DNA from: Bacillus rubiinfantis
Lineage (GTDB): Bacteria; Bacillota; Bacilli; Bacillales; Cytobacillaceae
NCBI GenBank assembly: GCA_000752035.1
Contig: CCFE01000011.1
Location: 154,215 to 218,214, forward strand
DNA: 64,000 nucleotides
Direction: 5' to 3'
Position numbers and translations under genes: made by a program. A model generated the notes under the pieces. It saw only the letters and a list, made by a program, of their open reading frames with translations. It searched no databases and had not been told where the DNA came from. This document shows, one piece after another, positions 53,905-62,193 of this stretch. Each line of letters opens with the position of its first letter. Positions within the stretch are counted from its first letter, which is position 1.

Positions 53905-54114
53905 TTAGGCATTCACATCATAGCCTTGTTCTTCAATTGCTTCTTTCATGGCATCTACGGTTACTTTTGAGGAATCATAGGTAACATCTACTTTGCCTGT
54001 TTCCAAATGAACCTCAGCTGCTGATACACCGTCTAATTTTTTTAATGCACCTTCTACTGCAGCTTTGCAATGACCGCATGACATGCCCTGAACGTCTAAT
54101 GTTTTCTTTTCCAT
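53905..54114 (-). CDS. copZ: Copper chaperone
   Basis: 69 aa HMA domain. The metal site is GMSCGHC (Cys13, Cys16), and the C-terminal half ends EEQGYDV. It carries Cu(I) to CopA and CsoR. GAGGAGGTGAAACATC precedes the ATG. 41 bp after copA. Confidence 0.95.
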   Translation of the reverse strand: MEKKTLDVQGMSCGHCKAAVEGALKKLDGVSAAEVHLETGKVDVTYDSSKVTVDAMKEAIEEQGYDVNA

Positions 54115-54155
54115 GATGTTTCACCTCCTCTCGAAGGAAGCCTTAATAGTAGTTT

Positions 54156-56540
54156 TTACAGCTTAATTCGTTTTAAGCGTAATGAGTTAGAAACGACACT
54201 AACCGAACTCAATGCCATGGCGGCTCCGGCAATCCATGGTGCCAGCAATCCTAAAGCGGCAACCGGAATTCCCGCGGTATTGTAACCAAATGCCCAGAAC
54301 AAATTTTGCCGGATATTCCGAATAGTTGCATGGCTGATTTTTATTGCTTTCGGTATGAGTAATAACTCGCCGCCAAGAATCGTCACGTCTGCCGCTTCAA
54401 TAGCCACTTCCGTACCCGTTCCAATAGCAATCCCAATATCTGCCGTCACTAATGCAGGTGCATCATTGACACCATCGCCTACCATCGCAACCTTTTTCCC
54501 TTGAGCCTGAAGTTCCTTTACTTTATCTGCTTTCTGTTCAGGTAATACTTGGGCGATCACATGGTCGATTCCCACTTGCTTTGCTATCGCTTGTGCCGTT
54601 CTTTCGTTATCACCTGTCAGCATGACGACTTCAATACCCATATCCTGTAATTGCTGAATCGCTTCAGGTGCACTTTCTTTAATCGTGTCTGCAACCGCAA
54701 CAATCCCGCGATATTTACCATCAATTGCAATCAACATAGCTGTTTTTCCATTTGTTTCAAAGTCAGCTAATTTGTCTTCGTTATCTCTAATATCAATTTG
54801 ATAATCGTTCATTAATTTTCGGTTGCCAACGAGAAGATGTTTTCCATGAATTTCAGCCTCAATACCGTGGCCAGGTATGGCATTAAAATCATCTACATCG
54901 ATAAAATCAATATTGTTTTCTACTGCGTATGCCACAATGGCTCCTGCAAGCGGATGCTCTGATCCCTTTTCGGCACTGGCTAACATTTGTAATGTCTCCG
55001 CATCACCAAGAAAATCAGTCACTTCAGGTTTTCCCTTTGTTATCGTTCCCGTTTTATCAAGAACAATTGCGTTTAATTGATGGGTTCTCTCTAGATGTTC
55101 TCCGCCTTTGAATAGGATTCCATTTTCGGCAGCCTTTCCTGTACCTACCATTATAGATGTTGGAGTTGCCAACCCTAACGCACATGGACAGGCAATCACA
55201 AGGACAGCAATTGCGGCAATTAATGCTGGTTCAAATTGACCGCGCTCAACGAAGGCAATCCAAATAATAAAGGTTACAAGTGCAATCCCCATGACAATTG
55301 GAACGAAATAACCTGAAATCACATCAGCCAATCGTTGAATGGGCGCTTTAGAACCTTGAGCTTCTTCGACAACTTTGATAATGGAAGCAAGCGCAGTATC
55401 ACTCCCTACTTTTGTGGCTTCCATTTCAATCGACCCATTTTTGTTGATAGTAGAACCGATTAATTTTGCTCCTGGTTCTTTTTCAATCGGAATGGATTCA
55501 CCAGTAAGCATGGATTCATCGACAGAAGTTCTTCCTTTTACGACGATACCATCTACCGGTATTTTTTCTCCTGGTTTAACAAGCAAATGGTCCCCAACAA
55601 CTACATCTTCCACTGGAATCATCATTTCTTGGCCTTCTCTGATGACACGAGCTTCTTTTGCTTGTAAGTTAAGCAACTCTGAAATAGCATTTGTTGTTTG
55701 ACTTTTTGCTCTTGCTTCCAAGTATTTACCAAATAGTATCAATGTGATTAATACAGCACTCGTTTCAAAATATAAATGCGGCATATACTCTGAATGTCCA
55801 ATTGTCTTGATTGCTTCGTAAAGACTATAAAAATATGCAGCACTTGTTCCTAATGCAACAAGAACGTCCATATTTGCTCCGCCATTACGAAGATTCTTAT
55901 ATGCCCCGACAAAAAATTGCCAACCGATGATAAACTGAACCGGTGTTGCTAAAGCAAATTGAAACCATGGATTCATCAATAAATCTGGTAATTGCATTCC
56001 AAATAAATGAACAAGCATCGTTACTAATAATGGAGCAGATAGAACTGCTGAAATAATTAGCTTTATCTTCTTATGCTGCAGCTCTTTTTCTTTATATGTT
56101 TGTTTTTCTTTTGCTTCTGCTTTTGGCTTTGCATCGTAGCCAATGTTTTGAATTTTTTCAATCAAGGTTTTTACATCGATTATCCCAGGATTATATTCTA
56201 TCGCAGCACTTTCTGTCGTTAAATTTACAGTGGCTTGCGTTACACCTTCTTGTTTGTTCAGTACCTTCTCTATTCGACTGGAACAGGCTGCACAAGTCAT
56301 TCCAAACACATCAAGATCCACTTTCTCTGTTATCACACCATAACCAATATTCTCAATTTTGCTTGTAATATCGTTAAGTGAGGTTTTCTCTGGATTAAAA
56401 TGAACGGATGCCTTTTCTGTCGTTAAATTAACTTGTGCTTCCACACCATCCATTTTATTTAATGTCTTCTCAATACGGTTGGAACATGCTGCGCAGGTCA
56501 TCCCGGTTATACCTATTGTTGTATGTTTTAACTCACTCAT
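54156..56540 (-). CDS. copA: Copper-exporting P1B-type ATPase
   Basis: 794 aa. Two N-terminal HMA domains, each with GMTCAACS (about 14-21 and 83-90). Eight membrane segments, with CPC (VIACPCALGLATPT) in TM6. A-domain TGES, P-domain DKTGTITKG with phosphorylated Asp, SEHPLAGAI, and hinge GDGVNDAPAL. Exports Cu(I) to the outside. GGGGGGATT precedes the ATG. Middle gene of csoR-copA-copZ. Confidence 0.97.
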   Translation of the reverse strand: MSELKHTTIGITGMTCAACSNRIEKTLNKMDGVEAQVNLTTEKASVHFNPEKTSLNDITSKIENIGYGVITEKVDLDVFGMTCAACSSRIEKVLNKQEGVTQATVNLTTESAAIEYNPGIIDVKTLIEKIQNIGYDAKPKAEAKEKQTYKEKELQHKKIKLIISAVLSAPLLVTMLVHLFGMQLPDLLMNPWFQFALATPVQFIIGWQFFVGAYKNLRNGGANMDVLVALGTSAAYFYSLYEAIKTIGHSEYMPHLYFETSAVLITLILFGKYLEARAKSQTTNAISELLNLQAKEARVIREGQEMMIPVEDVVVGDHLLVKPGEKIPVDGIVVKGRTSVDESMLTGESIPIEKEPGAKLIGSTINKNGSIEMEATKVGSDTALASIIKVVEEAQGSKAPIQRLADVISGYFVPIVMGIALVTFIIWIAFVERGQFEPALIAAIAVLVIACPCALGLATPTSIMVGTGKAAENGILFKGGEHLERTHQLNAIVLDKTGTITKGKPEVTDFLGDAETLQMLASAEKGSEHPLAGAIVAYAVENNIDFIDVDDFNAIPGHGIEAEIHGKHLLVGNRKLMNDYQIDIRDNEDKLADFETNGKTAMLIAIDGKYRGIVAVADTIKESAPEAIQQLQDMGIEVVMLTGDNERTAQAIAKQVGIDHVIAQVLPEQKADKVKELQAQGKKVAMVGDGVNDAPALVTADIGIAIGTGTEVAIEAADVTILGGELLLIPKAIKISHATIRNIRQNLFWAFGYNTAGIPVAALGLLAPWIAGAAMALSSVSVVSNSLRLKRIKL

Positions 56541-56552
56541 TATAATCCCCCC

Positions 56553-56864
56553 TTACTTAGAGAACTGCTTTAATACATTCATTAATTCCTCAATGGTTTC
56601 TTTGCCCTCACCATGTTTAATTGCATCACTGACACAATGGTTGAGATGACGCTCGGTAATCGTAAAGCCGACATTTTTTAATGCTGCTTGAATCGCACTA
56701 ATTTGTACTAAAATATCTACACAATAACGATCCTCTTCCACCATCTTTTGTATTCCGCGAACCTGACCTTCAATCCGCTTCAAACGGTTGATAATAGCTT
56801 GCTTTTCATCTCTTGTTCTAGGTTGACTCGGGTGATCATGTAAGAACTTTTCCAAATCAATCAC
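56553..56864 (-). CDS. csoR: Copper-sensing repressor
   Basis: 103 aa, four-helix CsoR fold. The Cu(I) ligands Cys-His-Cys are in EEDRYCVDILVQ and ERHLNHCVSDAI. It represses the operon until copper binds. The GTG at 56864 is the longest start but touches AAAGGGA; an in-frame TTG nine bp further gives better spacing, so the exact start is open. First gene of the operon. Confidence 0.94.
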   Translation of the reverse strand: MIDLEKFLHDHPSQPRTRDEKQAIINRLKRIEGQVRGIQKMVEEDRYCVDILVQISAIQAALKNVGFTITERHLNHCVSDAIKHGEGKETIEELMNVLKQFSK

Positions 56865-56880
56865 TTCCCTTTCTACTCAT

Positions 56881-56909
56881 ATACTATACCCCCATATAGT
56901 ATTTGTCAA
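56881..56909 (-). promoter_or_regulatory. Promoter and CsoR operator of csoR-copA-copZ
   Basis: Minus strand TTGACA (56909-56904), 17 bp, TAGTAT (56886-56881). Between and overlapping them is the dyad ACTATATGGGGGTATAGT (56900-56883), with a G-run centre typical of CsoR sites. A repressor there would block polymerase. Confidence 0.88.
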
Positions 56910-56984
56910 CGAAAACTGCTTGCTTTTTATCTAGGCTCCGCTCTAACTGGATGTTGACTTCAATGTCTTTAAAAAATAAACGCA

Positions 56985-57165
56985 AAAATTCCGCTTATAC
57001 TGGGATATACTTATATTTTCCCTATAATAAAGGAACTTTTTCCGTCTATACGATTAAAATCATTAGATTTTGTCTGATTTAAAGCAGTTAGACGAAATAT
57101 CTCCGCTTATATCTGCTTGTTGCGCCCCTTTTTTTACATTAGACGGAATTTTTCCGCCTATGAAT
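56985..57165. repeat. Degenerate repeats ending in TCCG(C/T)(C/T)TAT
   Basis: AAAATTCCGCTTATAC, ACTTTTTCCGTCTATACG, AATATCTCCGCTTATATC and GAATTTTTCCGCCTATG are about 51-63 bp apart. The last unit has TTAGACGGAATTTTTCCGCC, a short dyad. No gene in 56910-57224. Confidence 0.7.
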
Positions 57166-57224
57166 TTATATATACCTACAGGAAAATCAACAAATAAATA
57201 ATGACAGAAAAAACGCAAAAAAAT

Positions 57225-57260
57225 AAAGCATAAAGTTTCCAAACGGAAATTTTATGCTTT
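57225..57260 (-). terminator. Distal terminator after ssrA
   Basis: AAAGCATAAAATTTCC / GGAAACTTTATGCTTT, 16-bp stem, followed on the minus strand by ATTTTTTTG. Confidence 0.88.
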
Positions 57261-57277
57261 ACGTCACAAAAACAAAT

Positions 57278-57306
57278 AAAAAACCACCAAATATGTATTT
57301 GGTGGA
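57278..57306 (-). terminator. Proximal terminator at the tmRNA 3' end
   Basis: CCACCAAAT-ACAT-ATTTGGTGG then TTTTTTATTTG on the minus strand; it overlaps the CCA end of tmRNA. Confidence 0.88.
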
Positions 57307-57661
57307 GACGGAGGGAGTCGAACCCTCGTCCAAAGATATCGGCACTTAAGCTTCTACGAGTGTAGTCGATATATTGGCATTTCGCTTGATCCTTTTGCCT
57401 ATCGACAGGCGTCCGGCCAGCTAGCCTGGTTGTTCTCTTCCTTCATCCTCAGGCGGTGGAATCCGGCGTAGCCCACTATCGTTGAGTCCGCTACCCTACC
57501 ACATGGGCGATGGAGGGGCGAACCGCTTAGTGCTTAATTAGGCAGCTAAAGCGAAGTTGTTGTTAGTTTTGCCAGTTATTGGCTTTGACGTTTTAACGAG
57601 GCCGATCCCCTCGACTCGCAACCCAAGCTCGAACTACCCCTGTCGAATCCGTAGCGTCCCC
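57300..57661 (-). ncRNA. ssrA: tmRNA (transfer-messenger RNA)
   Basis: 362 nt. The 5' end GGGGACGCTACGGATTCGAC and the 3' end GTTCGACTCCCTCCGTCTCC-ACCA form the tRNA-like part. The tag ORF reads GGC AAA ACT AAC AAC AAC TTC GCT TTA GCT GCC TAA: GKTNNNFALAA after the charged Ala. It rescues stalled ribosomes and marks products for ClpXP. The tag ends ALAA as expected and is shorter than the B. subtilis tag. SmpB, its partner, is encoded next door. Confidence 0.98.
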
Positions 57662-57725
57662 ATTATAAAAGTGCTGAATATCAGCAAGAACGTTAGGAAA
57701 CTGGCAAGTTGTTAGAGCAAAAGTT

Positions 57726-57750
57726 TTTGTCGCTCATCATCTGCGACAAA
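57726..57750. repeat. Inverted repeat at the ssrA start region
   Basis: TTTGTCGC-9 nt-GCGACAAA, perfect 8-bp arms, placed right after the predicted -10. It could be a 5' leader hairpin or an operator. Confidence 0.6.
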
Positions 57751-57753
57751 CTT

Positions 57754-57781
57754 ATTATAACATACTCCGAGAATTTTTCAA
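57754..57781 (-). promoter_or_regulatory. Sigma-A promoter of ssrA
   Basis: TTGAAA (57781-57776), 16 bp, TATAAT (57759-57754) preceded by TGT. Predicted start near 57747, giving an 85-nt leader to be trimmed by RNase P. Confidence 0.75.
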
Positions 57782-57872
57782 TTGTAAGTATTTGTAAAAT
57801 AAATTTTCAGTCCAATATGCCTACTGCGCATTGATAAGATAACATACTGGCCCATTTTCAAACGGCTGGAAA

Positions 57873-58340
57873 CTATATTTTCTGACGGTCGCGGAAGGCG
57901 CGTTCAATCTCACGTTTAGCTTCTTTTTTCTTCAGGTCTTCACGCTTATCATAATTCTTTTTACCCTTCGCTAGTCCAATTAACACCTTACAAAAGCCAT
58001 TTTTTAAATATAGCTTTAATGGGACAATCGAGTAACCTGACTCTTTAGCCTCGCCATAAAGCTTTAGGATTTCCTGTTTATGAAGCAGCAGCTTACGGGT
58101 TCTCAGCGGGTCATGATTATAGCGATTTCCTTGTTCATAGGGACTGATATGCATCCCAAATAGTTCAGCTTCGCCATTATGAATTCGAACATATGAATCT
58201 TTTAGGTTAACACGACCAGCACGAATCGATTTAATTTCTGTCCCTTGGAGGACAATACCGGCTTCATACGTTTCTTCAATAAAATAATCGTGGTAAGCCT
58301 TTTTGTTTTGAGCAACTGTCTTTCCTACTCCTCTTGGCAT
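57873..58340 (-). CDS. smpB: SsrA-binding protein
   Basis: 155 aa from the ATG at 58340 (GAGGTGAAACAT upstream). OB-fold with AYHDYFIEETYEAGIVLQGT, EIKSIRAGRVNLKDSY and a basic C-terminal tail (KREDLKKKEAKREIERAF) that enters the mRNA channel. Binds tmRNA. Confidence 0.97.
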   Translation of the reverse strand: MPRGVGKTVAQNKKAYHDYFIEETYEAGIVLQGTEIKSIRAGRVNLKDSYVRIHNGEAELFGMHISPYEQGNRYNHDPLRTRKLLLHKQEILKLYGEAKESGYSIVPLKLYLKNGFCKVLIGLAKGKKNYDKREDLKKKEAKREIERAFRDRQKI

Positions 58341-58486
58341 ATGTTTCACCTCATCTCGGGTTTAATTTTAACAGAATGTGCAAGCCGGTACAATGGAAAA
58401 GAGAGCTCGTGTGGAGCCCTCCCGTTAATTTGGGGTTTATTGGTGCTGGTTTATGAACAATCCTTGATTTGCACCCGCAACACGAA

Positions 58487-60820
58487 TTAGCGTTTCTTCT
58501 TTCGCTTTGTACTTTTCGAAACTGGGACGTTGTCGTAAAACTTTCGTTTGCGCTTCGGTTTTTTCCCATCTCCAGAGGTCCCCTTTTCGCCCTCTTGCTG
58601 TTTATTTCGGCGCGATTTATGGGTGCTGCTGCCGGTTTTAAATACCTTAGGTGCTTCCGTCCGCTCCCTGCGGCGTGTCCCCTTCATCCCGACGACTTCA
58701 AAGTCAATTGAATGCTCATCCTTATCGACCTTCACAACCCGAACGGTAATTTCATCACCAATGCGGAACACATTACCTGTCCGCTCGCCGATCATTGCTA
58801 AATGGCGCTCATCGAAGCGGTAATAATCATCGGTCATGTAGCTGACATGAACAAGACCTTCGATTGTATTCGGCAGCTCGACAAACATCCCGAAATTGGT
58901 CACAGAGCTGATGATTCCATCGTACTCTTCGCCAATCTTATCCTCCATATACTCTGCTTTTTTCAACTCATCCGTATCCCGTTCAGCATCAACAGCGCGG
59001 CGCTCCATCTTTGATGAATGCTCAGCAATTTCTGGCAGCTGGGCATTCCATTTTTCCCGCGTCGTCTCATCCAATTTTCCTTCAATTAAATAAGTACGAA
59101 TTAAGCGGTGAACAATCGTGTCCGGATAGCGGCGAATCGGCGAGGTAAAATGAGTATAAAATTGGGTTGATAAACCAAAGTGCCCCAGACTTTCCGGATC
59201 ATATTTCGCCTGCTGCATTGAACGGAGCATTACCGTCGATACGACCATCTCTTCGGGCTTCCCTTGCACCTCTTCAATAATCTCCTGTAACGCCCGCGGG
59301 TGAACCTGATTAGCCGTTCCCTTGACAATATAGCCAAAGTTGGTAATAAACTCGAAGAACCTCCGCAGCTTATCTTCTTTCGGATCCTCATGAATTCGGT
59401 AGATAAACGGGACATCCAGCCAATGAAAATGCTCGGCAACCGTCTCGTTGGCTGCAAGCATAAATTCTTCAATTAAGCGCTCAGCCACGGACCGTTCACG
59501 AATAATGACATCAGTCGGCTTGCCGTTTTCATCAACAAGCACCTTAGATTCTTTGAAATCAAAATCAATCGCTCCCCGCTTCATCCGTTTCTCGCGGAGA
59601 ATTGCGGCCAATTCCTCCATTAATTCAAACATCGGAACAAGCAGCTCATAGCGGGCGCGAGTCTCTTCATCCTTATCAACGAGAATCCGATTCACATCAT
59701 GGTAAGTCATTCGCTCGGTTGTTTTGATAACACTTTGAAAAATTTCATGGGAGACCACATGACCTTCTGCGTCAATTTCCATTTCACATGAGAGCACAAG
59801 CCGGTCAACACGTGGATTTAACGAACAGATTCCATTTGATAAGCGGTGCGGAATCATCGGAATCACACGGTCGACTAAATACACACTCGTGGCTCTATCA
59901 GCTGCTTCTCGGTCAATAGGGGATCCTTCCTTGACATAATAGCTGACATCAGCAATATGAACGCCGAGCTTATAGTTGCCATTGTCTAATTTCGTCACCG
60001 TAACCGCATCATCTAAATCCTTAGCATCGGCCCCATCAATGGTGACAATTGTTTCCCCGCGCAGATCACGGCGATTGACAAGTTCATCTTCGGAGATGGT
60101 GTCAGGCACCTCATTCGCCTGCTGCAGCACCTCATCTGGGAAGGCCATCGGCAACCCGTGCTTATGTATAATCGAAAGAATATCAACACCAGGGTCATTC
60201 TTATGGCCAAGAATTTCAGTAACTTCCCCTTCAGCGCTCTTCCGTCCCTCTGGATATGACACTAACTTCACAATAACCTTATGACCTTCAACAGCCCCTT
60301 TTGAAGCCCCTTTTGGGATAAAAATATCACCAGAAAACTTTTTATCATCGGGGATCACAAAGCCAAAGCTTTTACTCTCTACATAAGTGCCAACAATTTG
60401 CTGAACCCCGCGTTCGATAATTCGGATAATCGTTCCCTCGCGCCGCTGCCCCGAACTTTCCGACGAAACGCGGACTAACACCGTGTCACCGTGCATCGCA
60501 TTGTTCGTCTCGGTAGGCGGAATAAAGATATCGTCCATTCCTGGTTCATCCGGAACCACAAAGGCAAAGCCCTTCGCATGTCCTGTAAGCTTTCCGCGGA
60601 TAAGATTCATTTTTTCTGGCAGGCCATAGCGATTAGCCCGGGTGCGGACAACTAATCCTTTCTCCTCCATTTTAACAAGTGCTTTGACAAAATCTTTAAA
60701 GTCACCGGAATCCTGAATGCCAAAAGCTGTTTCCAGCTCCTGAACCGTTAATGGCTTATAAGTTTCCTCCTTCATATATTGCAAGAGCCTGTCGATGTGC
60801 TTCTGAATACTTTCTTCCAT
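58487..60820 (-). CDS. rnr: Ribonuclease R
   Basis: 777 aa. N-terminal HTH, two cold-shock domains, the RNB catalytic domain with ETIVTIDGADAKDLDDAVTV (the Mg-binding Asp cluster), and HFTSPIRRYPDTIVHR; then S1 (about 630-710) and a Lys/Arg-rich tail (KRKRKFYDNV...KRKKKR). 3'-5' exonuclease that degrades structured RNA and works with tmRNA-SmpB. AAAGGAGGC precedes the ATG. Confidence 0.97.
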   Translation of the reverse strand: MEESIQKHIDRLLQYMKEETYKPLTVQELETAFGIQDSGDFKDFVKALVKMEEKGLVVRTRANRYGLPEKMNLIRGKLTGHAKGFAFVVPDEPGMDDIFIPPTETNNAMHGDTVLVRVSSESSGQRREGTIIRIIERGVQQIVGTYVESKSFGFVIPDDKKFSGDIFIPKGASKGAVEGHKVIVKLVSYPEGRKSAEGEVTEILGHKNDPGVDILSIIHKHGLPMAFPDEVLQQANEVPDTISEDELVNRRDLRGETIVTIDGADAKDLDDAVTVTKLDNGNYKLGVHIADVSYYVKEGSPIDREAADRATSVYLVDRVIPMIPHRLSNGICSLNPRVDRLVLSCEMEIDAEGHVVSHEIFQSVIKTTERMTYHDVNRILVDKDEETRARYELLVPMFELMEELAAILREKRMKRGAIDFDFKESKVLVDENGKPTDVIIRERSVAERLIEEFMLAANETVAEHFHWLDVPFIYRIHEDPKEDKLRRFFEFITNFGYIVKGTANQVHPRALQEIIEEVQGKPEEMVVSTVMLRSMQQAKYDPESLGHFGLSTQFYTHFTSPIRRYPDTIVHRLIRTYLIEGKLDETTREKWNAQLPEIAEHSSKMERRAVDAERDTDELKKAEYMEDKIGEEYDGIISSVTNFGMFVELPNTIEGLVHVSYMTDDYYRFDERHLAMIGERTGNVFRIGDEITVRVVKVDKDEHSIDFEVVGMKGTRRRERTEAPKVFKTGSSTHKSRRNKQQEGEKGTSGDGKKPKRKRKFYDNVPVSKSTKRKKKR

Positions 60821-60843
60821 TGCGAAGCCTCCTTTATTAAATC

Positions 60844-61590
60844 CTAGTCTTGCCAGGGTAGCGTTTCTAAAAAGTCATACACATCTTGATGTAATTGCTC
60901 GCGTTCCTTATCAAGTGTAATGACATGTCCTGATTCTTCATACCATTTTATTTGTTTAATGGGTGCCATAATATTGTCGTAAATGATATTGGCACTGTCC
61001 GTATTAATCATCTTATCGTGCCGTGCCTGGACGACAAAGGTCGGTGCAACAATTGTATCAACACTTTCCCGAACATCAGCGATAAGTGCCTGCAGCGCTC
61101 GTAATGTCTTCATCGGTGTTTGTTTAAACCCGTTCATTTCTAATTCGATTTGCGCTTCCGATTTTCCTTCACGTTTCTTGTATTCGCGGGCATATTCCAG
61201 AACACCTTGAACCATCACTTCTTCACTTTTGATATACATTGGCGCACACATGGGAATAATTCCTTTTATAGCTACAGTGTAACCTAATTTTAAGGAAAAT
61301 ACGCCTCCTAAGGAAAGACCCGCAACGGCAATTTCCTCGTGACCAGTACTTTTTAAAAAATGATATCCTTCCAATACATCTTGCCACCAATCCTCCGGCC
61401 CTGTACGAACAAGTTCTTCCGGTGGTACTCCATGTCCTTTATAATGTGGCGCATGGCATGTATAGCCTCTTTTTTCAAGAAAGCGGCCGAGCATGCGGAC
61501 ATCAGCTGAATTTCCTGTGAATCCATGCAGTAAAAGAACGGCCCGTTTACCGCCTTTAAAGGTAAATGGTTTTGGCAATGTTAATTTCAT
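60844..61590 (-). CDS. est: Carboxylesterase
   Basis: 248 aa from the ATG at 61590 (AAGGAGTTTTTTCG upstream); the ATG at 61620 is rejected. Alpha/beta hydrolase: VLLLHGFTGNSADVRMLG (oxyanion), VAGLSLGGVF (nucleophile Ser), the Asp in QARHDKMI and the His in EESGHVITLD. Like Est30 of Geobacillus. In the conserved secG-est-rnr-smpB cluster. Confidence 0.94.
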   Translation of the reverse strand: MKLTLPKPFTFKGGKRAVLLLHGFTGNSADVRMLGRFLEKRGYTCHAPHYKGHGVPPEELVRTGPEDWWQDVLEGYHFLKSTGHEEIAVAGLSLGGVFSLKLGYTVAIKGIIPMCAPMYIKSEEVMVQGVLEYAREYKKREGKSEAQIELEMNGFKQTPMKTLRALQALIADVRESVDTIVAPTFVVQARHDKMINTDSANIIYDNIMAPIKQIKWYEESGHVITLDKEREQLHQDVYDFLETLPWQD

Positions 61591-61699
61591 CGAAAAAACT
61601 CCTTTGAGGCAAATTATCACTAATTTTTAGTTTAAGCAAAGCAATGCACAACATGCCAGAAAAATGTCTTGTATTGCTAGTTTTCTTCTTTAATTCATA

Positions 61700-61724
61700 C
61701 AAAAACCCGGCACATGGCCGGGCT
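61700..61724 (-). terminator. Hairpin between secG and est
   Basis: AGCCCGGCC-ATG-TGCCGGGTTTTTG on the minus strand. It may end part of the secG transcripts before est. Confidence 0.75.
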
Positions 61725-61739
61725 TTACTAGTTTACTAA

Positions 61740-61973
61740 TTAGATTTTAAAATAGGTAACAGCTAGTGCAAGTAAGAAGAATAAGACAGATAAAACAACC
61801 GTAATCCGATGCAGAATTAAATCAATTCCCCGAGCTTTTTGTTTTCCAAACAAGGACTCCGCACCACCGGAAATGGCACCGGATAGTCCAGCACTTTTAC
61901 CTGATTGAAGCAATACTACTGCGATTAGAGCAATACTTACAATAACTAATAATACGACAAAAAATGTATGCAT
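61740..61973 (-). CDS. secG: Preprotein translocase subunit SecG
   Basis: 77 aa from the ATG at 61973 (AGGAGGTGGCC upstream). Two membrane segments, at about 3-22 and 55-74, and the conserved loop QSGKSAGLSGAISGGAESLF. Part of SecYEG. An upstream in-frame ATG gives a non-conserved extension and is rejected. Confidence 0.96.
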   Translation of the reverse strand: MHTFFVVLLVIVSIALIAVVLLQSGKSAGLSGAISGGAESLFGKQKARGIDLILHRITVVLSVLFFLLALAVTYFKI

Positions 61974-62193
61974 AAAAGGCCACCTCCTGTAGACGTACAT
62001 TATACAGTATTTTAAATTTACCATAATCTGTCCCGTTTCACAATAGAAGTTATTCGGAAAGTTTTCGGAATTATTATTATGACATAAAACTATAAATGAG
62101 CACTGTTATAATTGAACTAGTACATGTTTAACAGAATATGATATTTTATCCGCGTTTATCATGGTATTTTATATAAAAAGAGGTGAATGAGAT

